Assembly: GCF_042214795.1 (NCBI RefSeq)
Contig: NZ_CP090177.1
Coordinates: 2,604,001-2,668,000, forward strand
Length of the DNA: 64,000 bases
Source: Arcobacter iocasae
Lineage (GTDB): Bacteria; Campylobacterota; Campylobacteria; Campylobacterales; Arcobacteraceae
Reading direction: 5' to 3'
In this document: piece by piece, positions 17,017 to 25,513 of the stretch
Layout of the letters: the number at the start of each line of letters is the position of its first letter
How positions within the stretch are numbered: the stretch's first letter is position 1
Notes under the pieces: generated by a model
Told to the model about the DNA's origin: nothing
Seen by the model: only the letters and a program-made list of their open reading frames with translations
Databases searched by the model: none
Position numbers and translations under genes: made by a program

Positions 17017-19560
17017 ATGAAAAAGTTACTAATAATATTAATTCTTGTCATAACTTTTTTACATAGTAATGAACTTAAAAAAGTAAAACTACAATTTATG
17101 TGGTTAGATCAGTTTGAATTTGCTGGTTTTTATGTAGCAAAAGAGAAAGGATTCTATCAAGATTTAGGAATTGATGTTCAATTTATAAAATATGAGCCTA
17201 ATATAAATATTGTAGATAAAGTTTTAGACAAAGAAATTGACTTTGGAATGACTTCAAGTTCTCTAATAATAGACAAAGCAAATGGTAAAGATGTTGTTTT
17301 AATAGGAACAATTTTTCAGTCTTCACCCTTAATCCTTCTTGCATTGAAAAAATCAAAAATTAACACAATAAAAGATATAAAAAATAAAACACTTATGGTG
17401 ACAAATGACCAAAAACTATTTGCTACTTTACAATCTATGTTGACTACGAATAATATGTCAATAAATGATTTAAATATTCTTGAACACTCATTTAATGTAG
17501 ATGATTTAATAAATAAAAAAACAGACTTGATGCTTGCCTATATAACAAATGAACCTTTTATTCTAAAACAAAAAGGTTATGAGAGTAAAATATTTTATCC
17601 TAAAGATTATGGATTTGACTTTTATGAGGAGTTGATTTTTACTTCTAAAGAACTTGTAAAAAAAGATCCAAAGTTAGTAGAAAATTTTTTTAGTGCAACT
17701 ATAAAGGGCTGGGAGTATGCATTTAATAATATTGATGAAGTATCGAAACTTATTTATAAAAACTATAATCCTCAAAATAAAACTTTAGATAGTTTGATAT
17801 ATGAAGCTAATGAAATGAAAAAATTAGTTTTTGATAAAGAGGGTAAAATTGGGGCTGTAAAAGAAGATAAAATTAACCTTATTATCAATACATATAAACT
17901 TATGGGATATATTAAAAATGAAATCAATCTTGATGAGTTTATATTCAAAAATAATATGAATAGTTTTTTGACACATGAAGAAAAAACTTATTTAAAAAAT
18001 AAAAAATTTATTACAATGTGTACTGAACCAGATTGGTTACCATATGAAAAAATAGAAAATGGAAAGCATATAGGAATAGTATCTGAATATATACAAGCAA
18101 TAGAAAAAATGATAGATACTAAGATAAAATTAATACCTACAGATAATTGGACACAAACACTTCAATATGCAAAAAAGCGAAAATGTGATATTGTTTCTTC
18201 TGCAATAAATACTGAAAAAAGACGAGCTTATTTAACTTTTACTAATCCTTTTATTAATTCCTCTTTAGCAATTGTATCTACGATAGATAAACCTTTTATT
18301 GATAACATTATGCAAGTGAAAAAAGAAAAAATAGCATTAATTAAAGATTATGCATATTCTAATATGATGAGAAAAAAATACCCCCTTATAGATTTTGTAG
18401 AAGTTAAAAATATAAAAGAAGGAATCGAACGGGTAAAAGATGGAGAAGTTTTTGGACTAATTGATACTGTACATACTTTGGCTTACACTATACAAAAAGA
18501 TTATATTGGACAATTAAAAATTACAGGAAGATTAGATGAACAATCTAACTTAAGTATTGGAGTAAGAAAAGATGAACCAATATTAAGAGATATTTTAAAT
18601 AAAGCACTTGATAAAATTCCAGAATCAGAAATAAATAGAATGCAGAATAAATGGATATCAATAAATTATCAAAAAGGTTTAGATTATGATTTTATTGTTA
18701 AATCATTATTTATAATGTTTGTTATTCTTTTTATCCTTGTATTAATATATAGACAGTTTTTATTAAAAAAACTTAATGACAAGTTAAATAAGAAAGTAAA
18801 AGAAGAGATTGAAAAGAATGAAGAGAAGAATAAGATTCTTCTTAAACAATCAAAAATGGCTTCAATGGGAGAGATGCTTGAAAATATTGCACATCAATGG
18901 AGACAGCCTTTATCAAATATCTCTGTTTCTGCAAGCGGATTACAACTAAAAAAAGAAGAATTAACTATAACTGATGAAGAGTTAGATGATACTTTAGAGC
19001 ATATTCTTAAATCAGCTAGGTATTTGTCTAATACTATAGATGACTTTAGAAGTTTTTTTAAGATGGATAAAAAGCTAGAATTAGCACATATTGAAGATAT
19101 AGTTGATAAGGCTCTATTTTTAGCAAGTTCAAAATATGCAAAAGATAATTTTTCTATTATAAAAAATATAGATAATATAGAGTTCAAAACTAGTGAAAAC
19201 GATCTTATACAAGTATTTTTGAATATTATTACAAATGCAAAAGATGCATTGAATGAAAATGTTAAAGATGAAGATAAATATATATTTATAGATGCTTTTA
19301 AAGAAAAAGATAATTTAATTATTGAAATTAAAGATAATGCTGGGGGAGTAAGAGAAGAGATTATTAATAAAATATTTGATGCTTACTTTACTACAAAAAA
19401 AGAGTTTCATGGAACAGGAATAGGATTAAATATGAGTAAACTTTTAGTTGAGTTACACTTAAAAGGTTCTATTGAGGCAATAAATTGTACATATAATTAC
19501 GAAAATAAAACTTACAAAGGTGTCATATTTAAGTTGGTCTTACCCATTGATTTAGATTAA
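17017..19560 (+). CDS. Sensor histidine kinase with NMT1- and SBP3-like periplasmic domains
   Basis: Large orphan sensor kinase. After a signal-like helix (residues 1-16), residues 20-310 resemble the NMT1/THI5-like pyrimidine-precursor binding fold (WLDQFEFAGFYVAKEKGFY). Residues about 325-550 resemble a family 3 solute-binding domain (EPDWLPYEK). A membrane helix lies near 560-580. The kinase part carries the phospho-acceptor His626 in IAHQWRQPL, the N-box NIITNAKDALN, and ATP lid motifs DNAGGV and GTGIGLNMSK. No response regulator gene is adjacent. Two ligand modules in tandem suggest sensing of two small molecules, or of one ligand by the nearer domain. The ligands are unknown. Confidence 0.9.
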   Translation: MKKLLIILILVITFLHSNELKKVKLQFMWLDQFEFAGFYVAKEKGFYQDLGIDVQFIKYEPNINIVDKVLDKEIDFGMTSSSLIIDKANGKDVVLIGTIFQSSPLILLALKKSKINTIKDIKNKTLMVTNDQKLFATLQSMLTTNNMSINDLNILEHSFNVDDLINKKTDLMLAYITNEPFILKQKGYESKIFYPKDYGFDFYEELIFTSKELVKKDPKLVENFFSATIKGWEYAFNNIDEVSKLIYKNYNPQNKTLDSLIYEANEMKKLVFDKEGKIGAVKEDKINLIINTYKLMGYIKNEINLDEFIFKNNMNSFLTHEEKTYLKNKKFITMCTEPDWLPYEKIENGKHIGIVSEYIQAIEKMIDTKIKLIPTDNWTQTLQYAKKRKCDIVSSAINTEKRRAYLTFTNPFINSSLAIVSTIDKPFIDNIMQVKKEKIALIKDYAYSNMMRKKYPLIDFVEVKNIKEGIERVKDGEVFGLIDTVHTLAYTIQKDYIGQLKITGRLDEQSNLSIGVRKDEPILRDILNKALDKIPESEINRMQNKWISINYQKGLDYDFIVKSLFIMFVILFILVLIYRQFLLKKLNDKLNKKVKEEIEKNEEKNKILLKQSKMASMGEMLENIAHQWRQPLSNISVSASGLQLKKEELTITDEELDDTLEHILKSARYLSNTIDDFRSFFKMDKKLELAHIEDIVDKALFLASSKYAKDNFSIIKNIDNIEFKTSENDLIQVFLNIITNAKDALNENVKDEDKYIFIDAFKEKDNLIIEIKDNAGGVREEIINKIFDAYFTTKKEFHGTGIGLNMSKLLVELHLKGSIEAINCTYNYENKTYKGVIFKLVLPIDLD

Positions 19561-19842
19561 CTTTTTTATTTTTTTCTCTATAATAAATGAACCAAATGGA
19601 ATAATTGAGTATATAAATAATTTAGTACTAAATCTATTTTCCCAACTATATTTTTTAAGAGATTCAAATAAAAATATCATAAAAAGTATAAATAAAATAC
19701 CATGAGTCATACCTATGATTTTTACAGGGTATGGATTTTCAGCAATATATTTAATGGGCATTGCTATAAATAAAAGAGTTAAGTACGATAGGCCTTCTAT
19801 ATATGAAATAATTCTAAATCTATGTAAAGCTGTTTTAAACAT
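19552..19842 (-). CDS. DUF3817 membrane protein
   Basis: A 96-aa protein with three hydrophobic helices beginning FRIISYIEGLSYLTLLFIAMP, which is the DUF3817 signature. Family function is unknown. I chose the ATG at 19842 because AAGGAATT lies just upstream on this strand; an earlier in-frame start at 19875 adds eleven residues without a better ribosome site. It converges on the kinase gene, and the two 3' ends overlap by 9 bases. Confidence 0.82.
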   Translation of the reverse strand: MFKTALHRFRIISYIEGLSYLTLLFIAMPIKYIAENPYPVKIIGMTHGILFILFMIFLFESLKKYSWENRFSTKLFIYSIIPFGSFIIEKKIKKLI

Positions 19843-19906
19843 ATAATTCCTTTTTATTGCCGTAATATTAACCACTTTGTTTTAACAAAATATTAATTAT
19901 ATTTAT

Positions 19907-19912
19907 TATAAT
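19907..19912 (+). promoter_or_regulatory. -10 box of the acidic helical protein gene
   Basis: TATAAT lies 28 bases before the start at 19940 in the divergent region with the DUF3817 gene. No -35 consensus is evident. Confidence 0.5.
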
Positions 19913-19939
19913 CTACAATTAAATAAATTAGGATTTTTA

Positions 19940-20473
19940 ATGGATGATAGATTACATGAGATAATTGCTCAATGTGCCATAATACATGAGACAAACATAA
20001 ATGAAAATATAATAGATGACTTAGAAAAAATAGAAGAGAATTTAAGTGAAGGTGATAGTGATGTAAAAGATCACTACTTATCTCTTCTTATGCAATACTA
20101 TTTCCAAAATAACAAAGTTGAACAGCTAAAACAGTTACTTTTAGAAGGTTATAAGTTTGATATGAGGTTTCTAGATATAGTCGAAGCTTTTTGCCACCTA
20201 AAAGATGATGAAGATAATGTAATAGAATTTTTTGAAGATAATGTTGTAATGTTAAAAGATAGTATTACAGATAATGATTTAAAAAAGATGTATGAATATT
20301 ATCAATCAAACTTAGAGTATAAAAATTTTATAGATGAATCTTTAAATCTTATTAAAAAAAATAGATATGTTTGTGCTCAAGCATATAAGAGTAAAGAAGA
20401 GTTTGCAAAGTTCTTTTTAAATGAAGACTTACTTGAATCACTTAAAAGAGATATGCCCTTTATCTTGAAGTAA
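19940..20473 (+). CDS. Uncharacterised acidic helical protein
   Basis: I do not recognise this 177-aa protein. It is rich in Asp and Glu, predicted to be almost all helix, has no signal peptide or membrane segment, and contains paired helices (DHYLSLLMQYYFQNNKVEQL) reminiscent of TPR-like repeats. AGGATTTTT precedes the ATG, and a TATAAT box lies 28 bases upstream. It converges on the transposase-derived gene with 4 bases between them. It is likely a cytoplasmic adaptor protein, but no specific role can be given. Confidence 0.75.
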   Translation: MDDRLHEIIAQCAIIHETNINENIIDDLEKIEENLSEGDSDVKDHYLSLLMQYYFQNNKVEQLKQLLLEGYKFDMRFLDIVEAFCHLKDDEDNVIEFFEDNVVMLKDSITDNDLKKMYEYYQSNLEYKNFIDESLNLIKKNRYVCAQAYKSKEEFAKFFLNEDLLESLKRDMPFILK

Positions 20474-20477
20474 GAGT

Positions 20478-21134
20478 TTAATCTTTGAAATATAAATCTT
20501 TTAAAATGTTTATTTGTTTATTTTGTAAGTAGTTAAATTTGAACTCACACTCTTTTAAGTAATAAAAGAAATTTCTTTCATCAACTCCTTTGTATTTTTT
20601 CAAGTTTTCTTCGAGATATTTCCAAAAGATACTTAAAGGAGTTTTATAAGAGTTTATAGAGTAGAGTTTATGCCATTTTAAATAATACTCATAATCTTTT
20701 GTACTACTCTCAATACTATGTTTAGGTAGCTTTGGCATAAGAAGGGTATATATTTTTTTACTTGAATAAAAACCAATAATATTAATAGCATCAAAAAGTG
20801 AGCGATTTTTTTTATTATGTTCTCTTGTTGTAAAGTAATAATACTCTTGATAAGAGCTATTATCTTTTATACTATTATTATACTCTTCATCCAAAAAGTT
20901 TGCTATAAGTCTTCTAAAAAGCATATATCTATTTTGAACAGTTCTATAGTTTAGCTCTAATATTTGTGCTGTTTTATTTGCATTTATGTTATTGCAAAAA
21001 TAGTTTATTATAGTTATATCTGTTTCTAATTTTTTTAATGAGAATTTTCTTTTGCAAGATTTACATTTTTTATAGTTATCTTGTAAGTTATAGAGTAAGT
21101 GATGATTACAAAAAGGGCAATTAGTTAAATTCAT
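20478..21134 (-). CDS. IS1595-like transposase-derived protein, catalytic core missing
   Basis: The N-terminus is a zinc ribbon (CPFC at 6-9, CKSC at 24-27) followed by a helix-turn-helix (residues 52-73), as in IS1595-family transposases. The C-terminus (FWKYLEENLKKYKGVDERNF, YLKECEFKFNYL) also resembles the end of that family. The middle, where the DDE/N nuclease core would lie, is far too short and shows no recognisable catalytic acids. At 218 aa it is shorter than active family members (about 300 aa). No terminal inverted repeats or target duplication are evident nearby. It may be a domesticated DNA-binding protein or a decayed element with an intact frame. Confidence 0.65.
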   Translation of the reverse strand: MNLTNCPFCNHHLLYNLQDNYKKCKSCKRKFSLKKLETDITIINYFCNNINANKTAQILELNYRTVQNRYMLFRRLIANFLDEEYNNSIKDNSSYQEYYYFTTREHNKKNRSLFDAINIIGFYSSKKIYTLLMPKLPKHSIESSTKDYEYYLKWHKLYSINSYKTPLSIFWKYLEENLKKYKGVDERNFFYYLKECEFKFNYLQNKQINILKDLYFKD

Positions 21135-21218
21135 AAAAAATTATAGCTAAAATAGAATTTATATAAATTGATAAGTAAAAAAGCATATAATCAATAAAAT
21201 TAAATTATGGAGAGATTT

Positions 21219-21557
21219 ATGAATAATACTGCAAAAATATTATGGGCAAGTGATAATAAAGAGACAGCATTAAGTATGGTATGTTTATATGCACATAATG
21301 CAAAACTAAAAGGTTGGATTGAAAATGTTCAGGTTTTAGTTTGGGGAGCTTCTCAAAAACTTATAAGTGAAGATAAAGAAGTACAAGAGAAAGTAAAAGC
21401 AATGATAGCTGATGGTGTAGAAGTAATTGCTTGTCAAAAATGTTCTGAAGATTTGGGTGTAAAAGATGAATTACAAGCTTGTAATATGCAAGTTTATTAC
21501 ACAGGTGAATTATTAAGCTCTTGGATTAAAAGTGGAGAGAGTATTATCTCTGTATAA
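21219..21557 (+). CDS. DsrE/DsrF-like family protein
   Basis: A 112-aa soluble protein with the alternating strand-helix pattern of the DsrE fold (KILWASDNKETALSMVCLYA, NVQVLVWG, GVEVIACQKCSEDLGV). The Cys of CQKC sits where sulfur-relay DsrE proteins carry their active cysteine. The start is the ATG at 21219, which has GGAGAG at 21209-21214; an ATG at 21207 overlaps that ribosome site. It may take part in sulfur transfer, but members of this small Campylobacterota subgroup are uncharacterised. The 3' end overlaps the convergent MFS gene by 14 bases. Confidence 0.8.
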   Translation: MNNTAKILWASDNKETALSMVCLYAHNAKLKGWIENVQVLVWGASQKLISEDKEVQEKVKAMIADGVEVIACQKCSEDLGVKDELQACNMQVYYTGELLSSWIKSGESIISV

Positions 21558-22692
21558 CTTTTTTTATAATTACTACTAATAGAATAATTACAAATAGTGA
21601 AGCACCTATTATAGAGAAGAACTTTTGTATTTCAAAAATAGCAACTAATGGGTGAAAAACTATAGGTGAAAGAAACTGTCCTAAAAAAATAGATGAAGTG
21701 AAGTATCCTGAACTTTTGACTCTTTTTTTAGGATTTGTTTTACTTAACATCCATGCAACTGCATTTGTCATCATAAATCCACCAGAAAAACCCAATATTG
21801 GTGCTGATATAAAAAAGAAATGAACATTTGTTATTATTCCTACTAAACTTAAGCCAAAAGCAATAAGTGTTAACCCTATGATATAAATAGTGGAGTATGA
21901 ATATATCTTTTTTAATTTTGAAAAGACAATAGCCCCTAAAGCATTAAAAAAGAATGCAGTAGCAATTATAGTCCCAGCATAAGAACCACTTACTTTAAAT
22001 TTTTCTATAAGTAAAAAAGGAAATTGAGTTGGTAAAATAAAAAATAAAAGCATATAAAAAAAAGCAAGAAAATATACAAATAAAATATTTTTACTTATGT
22101 TTACAGTCTCATCTTCTTGCATATCTTCTATTTTTATCTCTTTTATATTTTTTAGAACAAAAGGTATTAGAAGTATTCCAATAAAATAAATGCCAAAAGG
22201 AAATCTCCAATTCATATCAGATAACATTCCTCCCCCGACGACAAAAAAGACTCCACCTAAAGCCATAAATGCACTTTGATAAGCCATGAATTGATGTCTT
22301 TCTTCTTCTTTAAAATAATCTCCAACAAGAGATGTTGAAACAATCATCAAAGTAGCAACACATAATCCAAACAATGCCCGTGATGCTAAAAGTGTCTCTA
22401 TGCTATCAAGATATAATCCAGCTGTTCCAAAAAATGAAAAGAAAAATAGTGCTATAAGAACTGATTTCTTTTTTCCAAATCTAAAAATAATATGTCCTAA
22501 AACGGGAGCTAGTAATGCAATAGCAAGGGAAGGTAGAGTAAGCATCAATCTTGAATAAAATTCTATATTAGCTGTATGTTTAAAATACTCTTTTAAGTGT
22601 GGCAAAGATGTAACTATGGCTACATTTGACATGACAGTTGTCATTGCCAATAAAAGAAGAGAAAGGAGGGTAAATTTGTTTATATTTTTCAT
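21544..22692 (-). CDS. MFS family transporter
   Basis: A 382-aa integral membrane protein with about 12 hydrophobic helices and MFS signatures in the first half (LAPVLGHIIFRFGKKK between helices 2 and 3, then ASRALFGLCVATLMIVSTSL). This fits the drug:proton antiporter class. The substrate cannot be read from the sequence. Given its place between a DsrE protein and the nickel/hyp cluster, a link to metal or toxic compound efflux is possible but unsupported. It is transcribed divergently from the NifX-like gene with 115 bp between. Confidence 0.9.
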   Translation of the reverse strand: MKNINKFTLLSLLLLAMTTVMSNVAIVTSLPHLKEYFKHTANIEFYSRLMLTLPSLAIALLAPVLGHIIFRFGKKKSVLIALFFFSFFGTAGLYLDSIETLLASRALFGLCVATLMIVSTSLVGDYFKEEERHQFMAYQSAFMALGGVFFVVGGGMLSDMNWRFPFGIYFIGILLIPFVLKNIKEIKIEDMQEDETVNISKNILFVYFLAFFYMLLFFILPTQFPFLLIEKFKVSGSYAGTIIATAFFFNALGAIVFSKLKKIYSYSTIYIIGLTLIAFGLSLVGIITNVHFFFISAPILGFSGGFMMTNAVAWMLSKTNPKKRVKSSGYFTSSIFLGQFLSPIVFHPLVAIFEIQKFFSIIGASLFVIILLVVIIKKVIQR

Positions 22693-22758
22693 TTGTGGCA
22701 GTGTATCATCATTTAAATTAAAAATTTAATTGTTTATGGAGTAAAAATTGCATAATAT

Positions 22759-22764
22759 TATAAT
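22759..22764 (+). promoter_or_regulatory. -10 box of the NifX-like gene
   Basis: TATAAT in an AT-rich divergent region, 43 bases before the ATG at 22808. Confidence 0.5.
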
Positions 22765-22807
22765 ATAAGAGTATGATGCTCGTATAAATAAATAAAAGGT
22801 GAATATA

Positions 22808-23200
22808 ATGAAAATAGCAATTCCCGTAAAAGACGATAAATTAAGTTTCTTTAGCAACGCAGGGCATACTCCAAAGTTTGCAATATATGATTTAAGTGGA
22901 ACAGGAATGTTCCGTTCTTTTAACCTAAACTCTGTAATAAATAATCCAAGAAGTGACTTAGACCATGATCATCCAGAAGAAGAACATGCTTGTGATCATG
23001 CACATGATGATGAAGAGCATATAGCACAACATGCCAAAATGGGTGTAGCACTTAACGGTTGTGATTATGTTGTAGTTAAAAAAGCTTGTAAAAATACAGC
23101 TAAATCTTTTACTTCACAAGGTATAAAGATAGTTAAGTACAATGGTGAATCACTAGATGTAAATGATATATTAAAAGAGACATCTGCGAACTTTGCGTAA
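22808..23200 (+). CDS. NifX/NifB-like cofactor-binding protein with His/Asp-rich insert
   Basis: A 130-aa protein with the dinitrogenase iron-molybdenum cofactor fold: start MKIAIPVKDDKLS, then FFSNAGHTPKFAIYDL, and the C-terminal KYNGESLDVNDIL. Residues 51-75 form an insert with seven His, many Asp/Glu and Cys62, a likely divalent metal site. The ATG at 22808 is 8 nt after AAAAGG; the GTG at 22799 overlaps that site. Nitrogenase genes are absent, and hypB lies 120 bp downstream. A role in nickel or metal-cofactor handling for hydrogenase assembly is inferred from the insert and the neighbour. Confidence 0.8.
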   Translation: MKIAIPVKDDKLSFFSNAGHTPKFAIYDLSGTGMFRSFNLNSVINNPRSDLDHDHPEEEHACDHAHDDEEHIAQHAKMGVALNGCDYVVVKKACKNTAKSFTSQGIKIVKYNGESLDVNDILKETSANFA

Positions 23201-23283
23201 TAAATGCTTTTTTAGTTCTAAAAGTACATAAGAAAGTAAAATTTTAGTTTGGTTTTATATTACTTGCATTACACTACAGTAAA

Positions 23284-23297
23284 TGAACAAGTATTCA
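23284..23297. promoter_or_regulatory. Operator-like palindrome upstream of hypB
   Basis: TGAACAAGTATTCA matches the TGAAYANNYRTTCA pattern found three times before hydA2. It lies 8 bases after a -10-like TACACT (23270-23275) and 23 bases before hypB. This places hypBCDEA and hydABCDE-2/hypF under a possible common regulator. Confidence 0.55.
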
Positions 23298-23320
23298 TAA
23301 ACTAAACTAAAAGGCAAAAC

Positions 23321-24100
23321 ATGTGTAAAGATTGCGGTTGTAGTATAACAGACCATCATCATCACGACCATGAGCATAGCCATTCTCATGATAGTCACTC
23401 TCATCAAGCGGCACACGAAACACTTCATCATAATCCACAGTTAAATGATTCAAAAACAATCTCAGTAATCAAAAAAATTCTTGATAAAAATGATCATGAA
23501 GCAGCTCACAATAGAGCTCACTTTGAAGAAAACAAAGTATTAGGTATAAACCTTATGTCAAGTCCAGGAAGTGGTAAAACAACACTATTGGAAAAATTTG
23601 CTGATATGGTTGATTTTAAATTTGCAGTTGTAGAAGGCGATTTAGAAACATCAAGGGATGCAGATAGACTAACAGCTAAAGGTATAAAAGCAGTTCAAAT
23701 ACAAACAGGAAGTGCTTGTCACTTAGATGCTTTTATGGTACACAAAGGATTACATGATATTCCATTAGATGATATAGATGTTTGTTTTGTGGAAAATGTA
23801 GGAAACCTTGTATGTCCAGCATCATATGATGTGGGAACTCATTTAAATATAGTATTAGTATCAGTTCCAGAAGGTGAAGACAAAATAGAAAAATATCCTG
23901 TGATGTTTAGATGTGCTGATTTAATACTTATCACTAAAACAGATTTATTACCATACTTTGAATATGATATTCAAAAAGAAAAAGAGTATGCAAGAAAACT
24001 AAATCCAAGTGTTGATATATTAGAAGTATCAACTAAAGATGAAGAGAGTATTAAAAAAGTAATAGAGTGGATAAATTTTAAGAGAAGTATGAGAAAATAA
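23321..24100 (+). CDS. hypB: Hydrogenase nickel-insertion GTPase HypB
   Basis: SIMIBI-class GTPase that delivers nickel to the hydrogenase large subunit with HypA. The N-terminus MCKDCGC is the high-affinity CXXCGC nickel site. Residues 12-37 contain 13 His, a nickel-storage stretch. The P-loop SSPGSGKTT is at 80-88. Nucleotide and metal motifs ENVGNLVCPA and LITKTDLL follow. The length of 259 aa fits the family. hypC follows after 1 nt, so hypB-hypC-hypD form a tight operon. The His-rich N-terminus suggests that this cell stores nickel for its hydrogenases. Confidence 0.97.
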   Translation: MCKDCGCSITDHHHHDHEHSHSHDSHSHQAAHETLHHNPQLNDSKTISVIKKILDKNDHEAAHNRAHFEENKVLGINLMSSPGSGKTTLLEKFADMVDFKFAVVEGDLETSRDADRLTAKGIKAVQIQTGSACHLDAFMVHKGLHDIPLDDIDVCFVENVGNLVCPASYDVGTHLNIVLVSVPEGEDKIEKYPVMFRCADLILITKTDLLPYFEYDIQKEKEYARKLNPSVDILEVSTKDEESIKKVIEWINFKRSMRK

Positions 24101-24101
24101 A

Positions 24102-24383
24102 ATGTGCCTATCAATACCATCAAAAATAAAAAGTATAAACAAAGAGACTAATACTTGTGTAGTAGATACTATGGGAGTAGAGCGAAGTGCAAGTTTGGAT
24201 CTTATAGACCAAGAAGTATTCCTTGGAGATTATGTACTTATTCATATAGGTTTTGCTATGAATAAAATAGATGAAGAAGATGCTTTAGCATCACTTGAAG
24301 TTTATAAAGAGATAATAGAAAAAATGGAAGAACAAGATAGACTGCGAGAAATTGAAAACGCAGAAAATTGTCCTTCTAGGTAA
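24102..24383 (+). CDS. hypC: Hydrogenase maturation chaperone HypC
   Basis: A 93-aa chaperone that carries the Fe(CN)2CO unit between HypD and the large subunit. The essential N-terminal Cys2 is present in MCLSIPSKI, and the OB-fold core (VDTMGVERSASLDLI, GDYVLIHIGFAMNKIDEEDA) matches the family. It starts 1 nt after the hypB stop and ends 5 nt before hypD. Only one HypC-type gene is visible in the window, so it would have to serve both hydrogenases. Confidence 0.96.
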   Translation: MCLSIPSKIKSINKETNTCVVDTMGVERSASLDLIDQEVFLGDYVLIHIGFAMNKIDEEDALASLEVYKEIIEKMEEQDRLREIENAENCPSR

Positions 24384-24388
24384 AGTGT

Positions 24389-25513
24389 ATGAGTGAACTA
24401 AAATTAAAAGATTTATATGATGGATTTAGAGATCCTAAAACTATAAAAGCACTTAAAAAGCTAATAGACAAAGAGGCACAAAAACTAAATAGAGATATAA
24501 ACATTATGGAAGTATGTGGTGGTCATACCCATACTATTATGAAGTATGGACTTCCTCAACTTCTTCCTTCAAATATAAACTTTGTACATGGTCCGGGTTG
24601 TCCTGTATGTGTTATGCCAAAAGAGAGAATAGATCATGCTTATATATTAAGTTTACAAGAAGATGTAATACTTGTAACACTAGGTGATATGATAAAGGTA
24701 CCAGGAAGTCGTGGAAGCTTACAAGATGCTAGAAGTAAAGGTGCAGATGTAAGATTTGTATATTCACCTTTAGATACTATAAAAATAGCAAATGAAAATC
24801 CAAATAAAAAGATTATCTTTTTTGCAATAGGCTTTGAAACAACTACTCCAATGACAGCAGCACTATTGGAGCATGTAACTAAGAGTGAAGTAAAGAATAT
24901 ATTATTTCATATAAACCATATAACAGTACCAGAACCTATGAGGGCATTACTTGATAGTAGTGATTGTAAAATAGATGCATTTATAGGACCTTCACATGTA
25001 AGTGTAATAACTGGCTCTAAGATATATGAAGAGTTTGTAGTGGATTATAAAAAGCCAGTAGTAGTAAGTGGCTTTGAACCAGTAGATGTAATGCAATCAA
25101 TTCTATCTATTATAAAACAGTTCAACGAAAACAGATGTGACTTAGAACTACAATACTCAAGAGCAGTAACATATGATGGAAACTTAAGAGCTCAAGAGTT
25201 AAATAATAAGTTCTTTACAAAAGCAGAACAGTTTAGATGGAGAGGTTTAGGGGATATCAAAGATTCATCATATAAGTTAAGAGATGAGTATGCTTCAATT
25301 GATGCAGAGATAATATATAAAGATATCTTACCAAATGAAAAGATAGATGACCATAAGCTTTGTATCTGTGGAAGTATTATGAGAGGTGTAGCTAAACCAA
25401 ATGATTGTAAAGTATTTGGAACAGCATGTAAACCTAGTAGCCCATTAGGGTCTTGTATGGTGAGCTCAGAAGGTGCATGTTCCGCATATTATAAATATGG
25501 AAATCTACTATAG
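24389..25513 (+). CDS. hypD: Hydrogenase maturation protein HypD
   Basis: Iron-sulfur scaffold on which Fe(CN)2CO is assembled with HypC and HypE. The conserved motifs CGGHTH (near residue 42), GPGCPVCVMP (near 69) and GFETTTP (near 150) are present, and a C-terminal cysteine set (CICGSIMRG, DCKVFGTACKP) binds the [4Fe-4S] cluster. At 374 aa it has normal length. Its stop codon lies inside the left arm of the 147-bp palindrome that separates it from hypE. Confidence 0.97.
   Translation: MSELKLKDLYDGFRDPKTIKALKKLIDKEAQKLNRDINIMEVCGGHTHTIMKYGLPQLLPSNINFVHGPGCPVCVMPKERIDHAYILSLQEDVILVTLGDMIKVPGSRGSLQDARSKGADVRFVYSPLDTIKIANENPNKKIIFFAIGFETTTPMTAALLEHVTKSEVKNILFHINHITVPEPMRALLDSSDCKIDAFIGPSHVSVITGSKIYEEFVVDYKKPVVVSGFEPVDVMQSILSIIKQFNENRCDLELQYSRAVTYDGNLRAQELNNKFFTKAEQFRWRGLGDIKDSSYKLRDEYASIDAEIIYKDILPNEKIDDHKLCICGSIMRGVAKPNDCKVFGTACKPSSPLGSCMVSSEGACSAYYKYGNLL

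Noticed and set aside
20478..21134. An active insertion sequence
   Set aside because: No terminal inverted repeats or target duplications are visible around the gene, and the catalytic core is missing.
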